Part shown: in pieces, positions 36,461 through 48,500 of the stretch
Position numbering within the stretch: position 1 is the first letter of the stretch
Layout: each line of letters starts with the position of its first letter
NCBI GenBank assembly: GCA_963969595.1
Contig: OZ018413.1
Location: 9,724,211-9,788,210 of the forward strand
Length of the DNA: 64,000 nucleotides
Direction of reading: 5' to 3'
Source: Neckera pumila
Lineage: Eukaryota; Streptophyta; Bryopsida; Hypnales; Neckeraceae
The notes under the pieces: model-generated
What the model was told of the DNA's origin: nothing
What the model saw: the letters and a program-made list of their open reading frames with translations, nothing else
The model's database searches: none
Made by a program: the position numbers and the translations under genes

Positions 36461-36877
36461 TCGTCTGGGGAAGGCAGTTCCAGTGATCACTACTAAATGT
36501 TATGAAATTAAATATTTAACCCTTGAACGCCGACGAGGACGTTCTGCATCCTTTGAATGACAAAGAATCTTTCCCTACAAGACAGAAGTGCAACTTTTCA
36601 TCCTCGGTATTAGGAGTGGGAAGGAAAGATCTACAACAAATCTTTGACTTCCAATGAATACATTAGGCTTTTTCAAAGTAGATGATGTCACATGGAATCA
36701 CAATACATGATTTCCACAGCTACCAGTCCGTCCTTCGAGGGTTAAGGTAGACATAAAAAAGTAGTGTGAAATTTTTTGTATGGCTACCAAATTGCAAGTC
36801 CGCCGACCTCATCGTTAGATGAGTGTCTTCTCCAGTTCTGTTCACCCCGCGAGACTTCATCCCTCTGAACGTCCGGG

Positions 36878-36883
36878 TATAAG
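36878..36883 (+). promoter_or_regulatory. TATA box of gene copy C
   Basis: TATAAG followed by AAAGCCGGTTGACTGTCTGG, with the upstream TTCACCCCGCGAGACTTCAT shared with copy B. Confidence 0.6.
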
Positions 36884-36904
36884 AAAGCCGGTTGACTGTC
36901 TGGA

Positions 36905-37228
36905 TTTCCCCCCAGTTCTCCATTTGCTGATCGCCAGCTCTTGCCACACTCATGCTTGCGCCGACTTCTCGCTCTTCTCGCATTGCCTCCAATTCTCGAG
37001 CTCGCATTCAGTTTGGTAACAGATCGATTTGCAACCACATCTGCAACTGCAGGTGAGTTTGCTTTTAATCTCCCTTTCAACTCCACCTACAAAGATCGAT
37101 TGATGCGGCGCGCGGGCGTAATTAGGTTAACCAGTTTCGTGTTCCATTCTTTGTGTACCCTGAATCTGCAGACGGATCGATCGATGGTGGTAGCAATGAA
37201 GTCATGGTCGATCAAGCAGCTACAGTAG
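36905..37228 (+). other. 5' leader of gene copy C with conserved upstream ORF
   Basis: The leader exon ends at 37052 (CTGCAG|GTGAGT). The candidate acceptor CTGCAG ends at 37171. The upstream ORF 37184-37228 encodes MVVAMKSWSIKQLQ, identical to copy B. The ATG at 36952 opens a Ser/Arg-rich frame reaching the splice site in phase 2, which does not join the main frame. Whether the uORF block is exon or intron is undecided from sequence alone. Confidence 0.45.
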
Positions 37229-37798
37229 CTAGCGGTCGACAATCCATTGGAATTCCTGCGCTTGCGTTTATTGATCATGGGGTCGGTGGACTTGCAATTT
37301 GGTGGCCAGCTCGTCCAGCTGAGAACTAGTCACCGATCGAGAACTGTGTGTGAGCAGTAGTTGCGGCTGAGGGGTCCGGCTTTTTGCGGCGGACGTTGTG
37401 AATTTCAATAAGTTTCGATGTTGCAATTGCATTCCTGTTGAAGTTTCGTCGGATAGCTTCGCGAGTCTAGCTAGATGGTCCCTGCATGCATTGCGAATTG
37501 TGGTGGAGTGCTAAATAAATGCTTCCCTCACGGGCGTTGAGTGAAGACTCAAAGTGTCCGTTATTTCATGGTCTAAGGCTCCACCATGATCATCGAGTTG
37601 GCGTATATGTAATGAATTAAATGGCAGCCTTGAAAAGCCGTGATGTGGAATTGAAAACGAAGATGCTTGTTTAATTTGGAAGTGATCTACTGTCCTGGTT
37701 TCAATGCGCCTGCTCTGGGGTTGTAAGTCAGCCTTGGTGAATCCTTAATTAATCAATGAGGGGTAGGTGCTGTGCAGGTCGGATCCACGCACAGGAGA

Positions 37799-40153
37799 AT
37801 GAAGATCAGGAAGTCGCGTAGTAGCAGCGAACAACCTTCGCTTCAGTCGGCGCAAGGAAATGAAAAGCATGAAGATGAGGTTGATATGGGAGATGCCGAG
37901 CTCTTGACTGGCTTTTCCCATGGACAATCGGACCAGTATGAAGGCCAGTGGAACTCGACCGCACCGTCGACGAAGTCAGAGGATTTGCCGGAGATGGAGG
38001 TTGGAAAAGAGGTGGCGATCCGGTCTGTGAATCCGTGCAGGCTGCAGGGTCAAGATGGCGGGGAGTATGTGACTTCCATGGCCAATTCACTTGGGGTACC
38101 TTTTCTAATTTATTACTTAACTTTTCTTCTCTCTTTTTTAGCGCAATGGAGGAAATGCTAGCTGCAAGTCATGACATTACCTAATTCTCCTGATGAAGGT
38201 TTCCAACAGTAACGTAACATATACATCGATGGTACGACAATGTATGTTCGTTCCAGTAACTCCAACTCTGTAGGATGTTGTCTTGAATCGTCTGTCCGTA
38301 TGCTGATTTATCAAACTTTCATTTCACTTTGTAAACACGCATGTAAACATGTAAACATGCATACATGCTTTGAATCGAATTTTCTACGGGGATGAGTCTG
38401 TAGACCATGAAGTAGGAAATAAGTACTTTCTGAGTCTAGAGACGTTGTAGAATCTGGGATAAGTACTCCGTGATTGCTTGCTGGACCAGAATTAGGGATC
38501 ATTGCCGGATACACGTACAGTTGTCGAATTACTGTCGCCTGAGATAGGAACGGGGATAGGAACGGGGTTCTGTGTTGCAGGCTAACGGAGACGTGGAAAT
38601 GGAAAACCAGGGTGAAAGATCGGAGGAATTGACGGGTCTAGCGATGCCACCAGCAATTGCAACTGGAGCAGGTGCAAGCTACCTGCATCCTCTGCTGATA
38701 GAAGAAGGTGAATCAGACTCCGAGCGTCCATCCTGGCTCAGCCCCTCCAAAGCACCGGAAGGCTCGTTGCTACACACATTGTATTTGCAGCTTGTGGATG
38801 CTGGCAGTGACGGCATCACACTGCAAGAGCTTTTCAAATGCTTTGAGAACCTAGCAGAGGGGCCCAGTTTTGGGACTGACTGGATATTGCAAGTGCAGTG
38901 GCACTTGAAGACCAACCCACACTTTTGCAAAGCAAAGGGATACCACTACCTTCTGTGCAACGACCAACTTGAGCTGCAACAAACCAAGCGCAGCCCTGCA
39001 AACATTGCAAGTACTTCAAGTCCTTATGGGGCATCCTCCAGCAAAACCGTTCTATCCAATCAGCATTCAACTCCAGCAACACTGCAGCCTGGCCTCTTTG
39101 TGAATGCACATAAAGGTATGCACGATCGAATTGCTTGGATTCTTTGCATATGTGCATGCTGCAAACACTAAACCCTAACCTAAATTAGACCGTACTATAC
39201 TCTAGATGTTCGACATGCGTTGACAAAAGCTTTAATTTGCTGTGTTAGCTGACATCCTAGGAGTCGCCCAAAATCGGTGGACAACATTTCAGAAGGCGAT
39301 TGAGTTTGAAGAGATGCACCAGAGCATGGCCAACATGCAAATGCCTTCTTCGGTTGCAGATTCAACAGATTCACAACTGGTCTCACATGAGCCACTCTGG
39401 ACGACAAGCAGGAAGCGGAAATCTCTTTCATCAGATGATGAGGAGTTTCCTCACTATGGCCATCCCATTCCAGATGACTTGCAGGCAACTCAGGCTGAAA
39501 TCTTCGCCAAGACGGAAGTACAGACCGGCCGAAGGTGCGACGTCCAGAAAGACGATACTGGGAACTCGCGGTGTAACATGATGGCGTTGGCAAATCATCC
39601 CCTCTGCAACCATCACTGGAGCTTACAACTACGAGAAGATGGCAGAACCTCGCTCTCTCCAATTCAAGCCAGCCGAAAGCACTTGTCAGCATTCAAACCT
39701 TGGATCGCTCAAGACGAGGATGTCCCAACTAGGGTACAATGCGGCCACCGCCACAAATCCAAAGATGGCACCAGGAGTTCGCAATGCAACAGGATTGCCA
39801 TGCATGGCCACAAGCTTTGTGAGGATCACAAACAGCGGAGAGAGGACAGGAAAGCTCGTCAACGCTCAGATGCACAACAGGGGAAGCAAGGTGCGAAGAA
39901 CCTTCGACACAACCAAGACTCCAGCGTTATGGGCTTGCCTGAAAGTCACATAATCCTCGGACCATCTCCACTTTCACTTCATCCCAAATCGGCTACAATA
40001 TCTCCTCCAATCTCTCGGGAAGACACTCTTAGCCGTATTGAAACTGCAAAGGCCTTGAAATCAAAAAGCCTGATCCGGACTCCAACAATCCCTCCTCTGC
40101 CTCCGCCCTATGGAGTTCGAAGAAAAACTCCAGTGAAGCATAGAGATCAGTGA
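37799..40153 (+). CDS. Copy C: predicted nuclear protein with winged-helix-like domain and two WRC-type Cys/His modules
   Basis: The predicted exons are 37799-38095, 38581-39115 and 39261-40153 (574 residues). Junctions are CTTGGG|GTACC, TTGCAG|GCTAAC, AAAG|GTATGC and CCTAG|GAGTC; phases agree and the frame is open throughout. Residues about 160-226 (from LLHTLYLQL to GYHYLLCND) resemble a winged helix. SRKRK followed by SSDDEE lies near residue 327. Two modules follow: C370-x11-C382-x10-C393-x2-H396 and C438-x14-C453-x10-C464-x2-H467. The second leads into a basic run (HKQRREDRKARQR), like the WRC domain of plant growth-regulating factors, whose usual spacing is C-x9-C-x10-C-x2-H. The C-terminus is Pro-rich. 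A DNA-binding or chromatin role in the nucleus is inferred. There is no QLQ domain, so it is not an ordinary GRF. Gene family assignment is uncertain, but the exon model is well supported by copies A and B. Confidence 0.75.
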
Positions 40154-40941
40154 AGGCTGAAGAACCGAATCAGTGAAATTGAGGGACTTCCGTGAAGAAC
40201 CGAGCTTCCATTCTCAGGTTTCCCAATGATGATGTGAAGATTTTAGTACAGTTTTTTTAAGGTAAGTCCTACCGTTTTTAGCCCATGCAGAAGTATCGAT
40301 GGGGTTCTTCTGGAACTGTGTTAGGCAGGAGGTGCATTAAGCGATCATTTGAGCAAGTTTCGGGGTATGTTACGGACCCCTCCAAATGTTCCAGTGCTAA
40401 AGTTTTTCAAGAAAATGGAAGTTGCTACATCTATGTACGTTGGAAGTTGGTTTAAACTTTTAGAATTCTTTAAGATTAAGGTCACATAAGTTCTAAAGGT
40501 ATACTCACTTATATAAATTAGTTCCCCTTTGGAACAGTGAAAAAGACAAGTAGTACAATAATGTCATATATATTTCTTTGTTAGAGAATACTTTTAGAGT
40601 TTGAAGTCTCACTCTTAGAATCTGCTACCTAAGTTGTAGCTTAATGGTCTTGATTCATAATGGTGTTCACTATGTGAATAAGTTTCCATTTAACTTGAAG
40701 GATAACCAAGTATACAAAAAAGAATGTAGACTAGCTTCCCTCCCTCGCACAAACTCATAATTTAGATTGATTCCATATTTTGATCCTATTTTTGGGAATT
40801 TAACTATTTTTGAATTGCTACATACATGATACATACAAACTATGCTATAGTTTGCAAGGAATCATGAATCTAGCAATTGTAGGTTTTCTTTTTGTCCAAC
40901 ATTCATAAAAATCCACTGTGATACATTGAAATGGTTTTGTG
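40154..40941. other. 3' flank of gene copy C
   Basis: This is a probable 3' UTR in its first few hundred bases, followed by an AT-rich spacer. I could not fix a poly(A) signal. No other gene. Confidence 0.35.
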
Positions 40942-40945
40942 TTAA

Positions 40946-41893
40946 CTCCTAAAGTTCCATGACTATATTTTCCTGAAAATGCTCAGAAATTGCCATTTTT
41001 AGTACAAATATCCAATTTTTGAAAAAAACTTTTTTTTGACACATGTAACCATATGATCTTGTAGGGTGCTAACTTGAGAACATATGATAAAAATTCAGAA
41101 ATTTCCACCAAGTAAATTGCAAGATATAAGCATTCAAATTCACTAAAACCATTTTTTTGGCCCTGCAAAAAAAAGGGTTGTAGCACTTTGCAAGCACTTC
41201 AAAAGACTCACTTTTTTGATGAAAAAATGTCCAAAATGATGGTGCTTCTTTGAATTCTTTTTCTAGACAAGTTGGCTACATACTTGAAAATTTTCACTTC
41301 ATTTGGAATTGTACAATATATAGGAAAAAAATAGTAAGTAGATAGTAGTAGAAAATTGTTCAAAATATAAAATTGTCAAGAATTTAATTATGGAATTGAA
41401 AACTACTAATCCCAATGGTGGCAATGTTGTACGGAGTAATAAATAGTTTACATTATAGGATTTTATTTTTTTCAAAAAATATTGAAAACTGAGTAAGATA
41501 AAGGACTTCAAATTTTATTTTAGAGTAGAGAATCCATAACTATCTACAAACTAAAAATCTTCATAACTTTTGACTCATTGATCAAAATGGGATGATTCAA
41601 AGCATTTTACGTAAACACATGTCTAGAAAACCAATTTCAAATTTTTGTTTTTGAAAAAAGTGACTTTTTTTATTTGCCTGGACTGCCCATTTAATCATTT
41701 ATAAATAAAATAACATACTAGGCTATAACTTTTGATTCACATTTCCAAATGTCATGAATTTTAGTGTATATGAAAGATATTCCTTGCACCCACCTTCAAT
41801 TAAAATTTGAGCCAAAAATACAGAAATCTCTAGTCGCATGTATTTGCCCAAAATTTCTATACAACCCAAAAATGCATGCCGGTCCTTTAGGGA
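40946..41893. mobile_element. TTAA-flanked element
   Basis: The left end is CTCCTAAAGTTCCATGACTA and the right end CCGGTCCTTTAGGGA, with TTAA at 40942-40945 and 41894-41897. It is colinear over its length with the reverse complement of 25274-26201 and with 58012-59185. Non-coding. Confidence 0.75.
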
Positions 41894-42746
41894 TTAAATA
41901 TGAGTTATTAAAGCTAAACCAATTTGTAATGAAACTAACACATAATCAATTCAAAATTATTTCAATCTATGATGGATTTGTACTAATATTTGTCCATTTG
42001 CAACATGGAATATTTTGACTTGCTTAATAATATAATGGTTGGAATTATGTATAATAAAACATGAGTATTAGCCAATTAGGAAGGAAATATATATATAATA
42101 AGGCCTAATTGGATATCTTTTTTTTGATTAGTACTATTGCATGTATTGAATTTTACAATCCAGCTTGATGTAATTATCTAATTAGACAAGCTAGGACTAT
42201 TTGATTTTTTAATGCATAATTTAAATGTGTCTAATGTCTTGCTTGGATAGAAGTATAGAAGTGATGTTTAAGATAAGTTGGATTTAGACGGCTAAAAATC
42301 TTTAGTAGTTAAATGTGTACTATTACAGCCATAAAAACATTGATGGATGCTTCTACTATTAGATTGATGGTAGTTGGTCTTTAGACGCTGTCGTGTAGAG
42401 AGAGTTTGCCTTGGGAAATCGCAGAGATTTTGGCTGCAATTTGAAATGGTTTAGGACTAGAGTATGTAACAGTTGCGTCGAATCTTGTACTTCGAACCTT
42501 GAATCTTGTACTTCGAACGTTGAATCTTCAACTTCACCTTGAAACTGCTCCTTGTTGACCTATCCTGAGGCTGGCTCTAAACGGGTCAGGGTTCGGTCAG
42601 GTAGGTGATAAGAAACCACAGGCCTCGGACAGGTAAAACGGGACAGCATAACACGAGATGCCGTCCGGATGATAGGCTCCTAAACTTTCAAACTCCCGGT
42701 GACCAGCTTTAAGAACCAAGCTTCACCGTGAGAACAAGCAAGTCTT

Positions 42747-42821
42747 GACCATGTGGGCCATTAACCCCACTTCGTCACCCAGTTTCGACCATGTGGGCCA
42801 TTAACCCCACTTCGTCACCCA
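42747..42821. repeat. Tandem duplication with 40-bp period
   Basis: GACCATGTGGGCCATTAACC and what follows is repeated at 42747 and 42787, with 35 bp identical. There are two copies only. Confidence 0.8.
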
Positions 42822-42880
42822 CAATACAAAATGAGGCTAGCGTTGGTGTAACCCAAGCCGCCCGCAACAACAAAGTTTAC

Positions 42881-43109
42881 ACAGACACAGACACAGACAC
42901 AGACACAGACACAGACACAGACACAGACACAGACACAGACACAGACACAGACACAGACACAGACACAGACACAGACACAGACACAGACACAGACACAGAC
43001 ACAGACACAGACACAGACACAGACACAGACACAGACACACACACAGACACACACACAGACACACACACAGACACACACACAGACACACACACAGACACAC
43101 ACACACACA
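42881..43109. repeat. Microsatellite (ACAGAC)n grading into (ACACACACAGAC)n
   Basis: About 26 perfect hexamers are followed by several 12-bp variants and a short CA run. All long frames here (Thr-Asp, Cys-Val and Val-Ser repeats) are artefacts of the repeat. Confidence 0.95.
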
Positions 43110-43189
43110 AGTCTTCAACACTTCCTCCAATCTTCAATTTCAACCTCCAATTTGTAAGCTGAACTTTGGGTGAGTGCCACTGTTGCTCC

Positions 43190-43645
43190 ACAGCTTCAAA
43201 TGAGATGAGTGATAGCTTTTTGGAAAGCTAACACAAATTTCTACTTCTCCTCCAAATTTCAAACAATTCTAAATCTTTGTCCGACATCTATGGCCATCCA
43301 AAGTTTCGGCCTTGAGAAAGAAAGGGCAGCAGACCCTCCTTCACTTCCACACTCACAACTCACTCATACAAACTCCAAATAGAACGAATGATAGCTTTAT
43401 GAAAAGTTAACACAATTTTCTACACTCCCTCCAAATTTCATTATAAATCAAGAATCTGTCCGTCTTTTATGGTCGGTCGAAGTCTCTGCCTTTTAATTTC
43501 AAAGGCAACAAAACCCCCTCCACTCAAACTAGCACAACTTTTTATTCACAACTCCAAATCAAGAAAATGAGATCAATTCGGAAACTACACACCATGATAC
43601 ACAACTCCTCCAAATTTCATTTCAAAACTCCCAAAACTCCAAACA
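43190..43645. repeat. Diverged tandem repeats, period about 180 bp
   Basis: Three successive blocks at about 43193, 43371 and 43551 share, in order, (C)TCCAAAT..GA.TGA, then AGCTAACACA-type text, then CTCCTCCAAATTTCA. The second and third are increasingly diverged. The sequence is C-rich and G-poor on the plus strand. Confidence 0.55.
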
Positions 43646-44013
43646 CAATAGCCCCTCAAACATTCGGGGTCCTTTCCTAAACTCCCAACGAGAGAGAAGA
43701 TCAATAGTACCCCCTTTTTCCTCCACCCTATCTTCATTCTAACCACACAAACAAGTGGGTCAGCCCCTAACTCACTCCCCAAGACTACAATAACAATAAT
43801 TGAGCACTTATTTGACCCTACAACTATTTCTTTATCTTTAACTTAGAAGGAAATTCATTCAAGTTCACCAAAAAGGCAAACTATTTGAATAATTTCCTCA
43901 CACTACTTCAAAAATACAAAACTAATGCAAGAAATCACTTCAACTATGGAATGAAAACTTAAACTCAATACACATCTAGTAGAGGTAAAAAAACTAGAGT
44001 TCCAATCAAAATA

Positions 44014-44472
44014 TCACTCCATCTGCAAGAATTTGAGGATGCATTTGATAGTAGCAGCAACATAATCAGCACGATCCGCCTTAGTTAAAGGATTGACTGG
44101 CCCTTGTAACCATTGTTGGTGACCACGATTCTCCTTGATAGGCTTGACCATGCAATAATATTGATTTTCGTTCAAACCTTCAAAACATCCTTCAAATGTT
44201 ACTTCACGACTGCCGGGCTCAACGCATCCAACTTGTAACAAAATCACCAATGCCCAAGCGTCACGTTGAAGATTCCCGTGCCATCGTTTCTCCACACGAG
44301 GTTGTTTTGGTGGTCGAGATGGCCCAGCTTCATCTTGTGGTCGCTCATGCGGTATTGGAAGACCCAGCAATAGTTGAGGTTGATCTGGCAGTTGCGAAAG
44401 AGAAAATTCAAACTCACGCTCCGGTTGAGATTCTTCATTTTGAGACTCAGAAAAAACCCTCCAGTTCGACAT
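44014..44472 (-). CDS. Small single-exon gene, unknown protein of 152 residues
   Basis: The ATG at 44472 opens 153 codons ending in TGA. A TATA box (CTATATAAG on the minus strand, plus 44541-44549) lies about 70 bp upstream, a suitable distance for a short leader. The N-terminal half is hydrophilic with Gln, Glu and Pro (SQNEESQPEREFEFSLSQLP, then PSRPPKQPRVEKRW). The C-terminal half looks folded: RDAWALVILLQVGC, a glycine-containing FEGCFEGLNENQYYCMV, and a final amphipathic segment DYVAATIKCILKFLQ. I recognise no family. It lies within the unit-2-only insertion, so it may be cargo of a mobile element. Codon use looks normal and no stops interrupt it. Confidence 0.5.
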   Translation of the reverse strand: MSNWRVFSESQNEESQPEREFEFSLSQLPDQPQLLLGLPIPHERPQDEAGPSRPPKQPRVEKRWHGNLQRDAWALVILLQVGCVEPGSREVTFEGCFEGLNENQYYCMVKPIKENRGHQQWLQGPVNPLTKADRADYVAATIKCILKFLQME

Positions 44473-44540
44473 TCTAAATCTAAAGTAGAAAACAACTATC
44501 ACTAGTGGAATTCGATGAAGCTCTTAGGCAGATCTGTCTT

Positions 44541-44549
44541 CTTATATAG
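44541..44549 (-). promoter_or_regulatory. TATA box of the small minus-strand gene
   Basis: CTATATAAG on the minus strand, 69 bp before the ATG at 44472, with no intervening ATG. Confidence 0.5.
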
Positions 44550-44648
44550 ATGTCATGCACCTCAATAGGAAGGCGTCACCTTGAAGCTACTCGATAAAAC
44601 ATATAATATATATTTTTACACTATGTACGAATGTACAACACGACAACG

Positions 44649-47600
44649 CAAGAGTCTTTTTTTATTTAATATAAAAGTTTCAACTTTAGACTATCCAATT
44701 GATATTTCGTGTGCTTTGGTGTCAGTAGAATGAAGATGATTTATGGATAGTTTTTGTGAAAAAATCAATATTAGGAGTTTGTATATTATTTTGTAGATTA
44801 AGTCACAATAAACTTACTACCTATATAATTATTAGAAGGAAGATATGCAATTGAATAGGTATTTGGTATAGTTGTTGAAAGGATCAATTCAGTAAGGATT
44901 ATTTGTGCATAAAATTTATATGCAAGAAATAATTGCATTAAACTCAATGCTTGACTTTAAGTTGGTAATAGATTAATGTATGTGATTACAAGAACAAATC
45001 TTGACTTGATTTGATATTTTTGTTAGAAATTGGTAAAGAAATAATTTCAATTAGAGTACACAATAGATCAACTATTGCTTTCATTTCAATTAATATATGT
45101 GGAAATATTTTTAAATTGCATTTTTAATGTATATCTATATTAATTAAATTATTTTAGATAATTTTGTTTTTAATTATAATATTAGAAAAATATACTAAAA
45201 ATAATGTAATACAACCTATAGTATAGCATCATGTCCATACAATTATATTCAAATTTTAATCAAATGGTTGAAACAAGAATGATTACAAAGAGGGGCCATC
45301 AGTATTTTAAATCTATATGTATTTTACAATTTTTTTAAATGATATTGAATATAGCTAATTAAATTTTTTTATAAGGTGAAAATCAATTCCAAGAGACACT
45401 AAGTAAACACATTAATTCAAAACTTGCAAGTTTTTAAGAAAAATATATTGCAAAATTTAGTTAAAAAAATCCTTCAATAAGGACTTTTTTTTTTAAATTT
45501 GCATTTAATGAAAATTCAAAACAAAAGTGACAATGAGAATGGATAGTTGTGAAATTAGGATATACCATATTAATTGTGATTAATATGGGAGAAATTTATT
45601 TGGTATTTTTTAACTTAAAGCATTGATTTTGGTGACATTTAACAACTTTAAAGGGACATCACATATTTGATCCATATTTTGTGTACCTTCATATCTCAAT
45701 TAAGGTGATTGCAAAAAAGATCTATACAATTTATATTATCTTTGATTTTGAAGTTTTTTTAAAATTCTCAAAATATTAAAAAGAAAAAAAAGACAAACTA
45801 TCTTTAGATTTGGAAGAACAAAAAAGCTTCTAGCCTTCTAGATCATCTTCTAGGATTAAATAAATAAACAATTTTTTTAAATAATCAAAAAGAACTATTT
45901 TATATTTGAATGAGCTTAAAGTGTCTTTGCTTTGCATGTTTATAAGGATTTTAGGTTGTTTCATTTCCTTAAAACAAAATTTGTTGACTCAAATACCTTT
46001 CAAGATAAAAAATTTATATTTATATTTATTTATTTGAAAATTTTGTCTATTTATAAAAATTTCAGAATCTAAATATCTATTTTTTTAATAGTTTCATTGA
46101 CTAAATTTGTGCACAAATTTAAGAAAATAAATGTGGACCTAAATTGTTGATAATGAATAAATTTTAATGTTGCTTTATTTTTCCATATTTTATTATTAAT
46201 TTTTCCTCAAAAGTTCATATATTTTCAAAAGTATCTTCTTTGGCACAAAATGATATAGTGTTTCTTGCAAATGGATGATATATATATTAAGGTTTAAAAA
46301 GAAATATATATTTCTTATTTAAATCATGATATTTAAGTTAATTCATATTTAATTTTTTGAATTAGGATTTCTCATTCTTATCCAGTTTCCAACTGTAGTG
46401 TGGACAAAGCATCATTTTAGAAGTAAAGTCTCTATATATCCTCGCTTAAATTTTTTCAAGATTTTATAAGTTTTTTTAGATTCAACAGAATTATTTTATT
46501 AAGAATTTGGATTGTAAATACATATAAAATGATTGAAAATTATTAGTGAATAAATTCATTTGTAATTCTTCCTAAGAAGTTTTGTTTATTTCTTTGAGAA
46601 TCTATCATACCTCATAGCAGTCAATTTCTACAATTTATATATTTGACATGTCTCTTTTTAATTTTCAAATTATTTGAGAGTTTTTTAATTATAGCATTTT
46701 AATTTCAAAATGAACTAAAGACCTTTAAATAAAGATTTTTCTTGTTTTTTAATGTAGGTCTTTAAATTTATAAAATCTTGAATCCGCTTCATCATTAATT
46801 ACAAAATTGATCCAAAAGGCAAGATATTGAAAGAAGTTGTTTCTTGAAACTAGGTAGTAACATGATGGAGATGTCCAAAGTAAAATAAAAAAGATGCTAC
46901 TCACTAAAACTTCAAGTTACAATGAAAGCCACAAGATCTGTAGAGGATTCACTTCTTAAGCCATCAAGTAATTTACAAGTATGAAAGGTAAGAATGAAAT
47001 CTTAAAAATTTTAAATTAAATCTAAAATAAATTTTGAATTAAAGTCAAATTAAATCTAAAGAAAAATATAAAATGATCTCATAATTGGATTGAAAAGAAA
47101 TCCAAAATTGAAACCAAAATAGATTCTAAACTACATAAAATGATTCAAATCTTGCATCTTAAGTTTGATTAAAAACCAAATCTGAAGGTGATATCAAACA
47201 TCACCCTTCAAATAATCATATCTTTTGGTTCTCTAAATCTCTTTGGCATGATTGAAGGTTTTGACATTATATATATCTAGTTTGGAAAACTTTGGCGATT
47301 GGAATTTTTGCAATTCAAGGATAGTAGAGTCCAAAAGTGTGGTCATCCAAATTGACTTTCGAAATGGTAATTAGAAACCTCCATTTATCAAAGCATTTTT
47401 GTGTATGCACACACATCATCGAGATGATGATACAAACATTTCCAAGATGACACAAATTAAATTCCATTTCCACAAGATATGTGGAGTCTTGGAGAAGTGC
47501 CTTATATGGATTGGATGAAAGATGCTTCTTTACATATTTATCACCTATTTAAATTCATATCATTTTTTGAACTAACAAATGTAGAAACCAATACATGAAG

Positions 47601-47734
47601 CTTTTAATTGTTGTGAAATTTTTAGAGCTGTTCTAGGGCAAATATGCATGGAAGCAAAAGTCATCTTTTAGTTGAAACTTATATACATTAGAATCAGAGT
47701 CACGAACATTGTGATTATTTTTACAATATCTAAT
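44649..47734. other. AT-rich tandem-unit sequence, unit 2
   Basis: This matches 21320-21550 and 23490-27035 of unit 1. It contains the empty site of the element at 25274-26201, near 46878-46890. No gene is supported. Confidence 0.5.
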
Positions 47735-47738
47735 TTAA

Positions 47739-48500
47739 CTTTTAAAGGACTATTCTGCCCATTGGAGGAAATGGATTTTGGATAGATTCCTATGATCTCA
47801 ATTTTTGATGCAACTTTTGAAACTTTCTTATAAGGTAGAAGAAATCATTAGCTTTGTTAAAATATATTTTTTATTCCAATTGGTGCATGGGAGCAAAAAA
47901 TATACCACAAAAAGCTGATAACTTGGCAAGCAATACAAAATAAACTACAAAAAATATATAAAGTTCTTTTAAAGTTCTTTTACAATATTATAGTTCAAAA
48001 AAAATATTTAACTATATTAGTTTTCTTTCTAAAACAATTTCACAATCAAAATTTTTATTTTTCAATTCCATCTTTGAGCTATTAATGATTTAGTTTTTTT
48101 AGTTTTTTATGAACCTACTTCTACTTAGAAATTTTTGAAAATAAAAATTTGTGTTTTTTTGTTTTTTTCCGTAGACTTTCAATTCAATTTTTCAATGAAA
48201 AAATTTAATTCAAGGTCTATAATTAGTGTAAAAACTTTCCAAAAATGATGATCAAAGTCATTTTAAGCTGCAGAATAGTGTTCATAAGCATTTTTTTCCC
48301 CACTCTGAATGCTAATATCATTCAATCTATATGGTCAAATTTCATGAAATTTTTATCACATGATCTTAGACAAGTCAAGCACAAGATATGATGGTTAGAT
48401 TTTTAAAAAAAAGTTTTTCTTGCTTTCTTGGGTGAATGTAGAAGAAATGGGAGTTTTATGTGGATTTTGATAAAAAGAAATGGTCTTGATCCTTTAGGGA
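47739..48500. mobile_element. TTAA-type element, absent from unit 1
   Basis: The left end CTTTTAAAGGAC follows TTAA (47735-47738). The right end CTTTAGGGA is followed by an eroded TAGA. The unit-1 counterpart (ATCTAATTTAATGGATGG, TTAA at 27038-27041) is empty. The inner sequence aligns with 22290-23282. The plus frame 48428-48613 crosses the right border and is not called. Confidence 0.7.

Larger units (their letters stand above)
42386..44648. mobile_element. 2.26-kb insertion present only in unit 2, carrying a small gene
   Basis: Unit-1 homology (GGATGCTTCTACAATTAAAA near 21265) stops after about 42376 and resumes at about 44649 (AGAGTCT..TTTATTTAAT). The borders carry a weak 13-bp inverted repeat: CGCTGTCGTGTAG at 42386 and CGTTGTCGTGTTG in complement at 44648. 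I could not find a clear target duplication. The block is richer in GC than its surroundings. It contains a 40-bp tandem repeat, a long hexanucleotide microsatellite, diverged repeats of about 180 bp and one small gene on the minus strand. A gene-carrying transposon is one reading. Confidence 0.5.

Noticed and set aside
42791..43191. Long frames with Thr-Asp, Cys-Val and Val-Ser repeats
   Set aside because: They are translations of the ACAGAC/CA microsatellite in different frames and have no independent coding support.
42440..44000. LTR retrotransposon
   Set aside because: The GC-richer block with tandem repeats suggested an LTR leader, but no second LTR, primer-binding site, polypurine tract or gag/pol frame was found.
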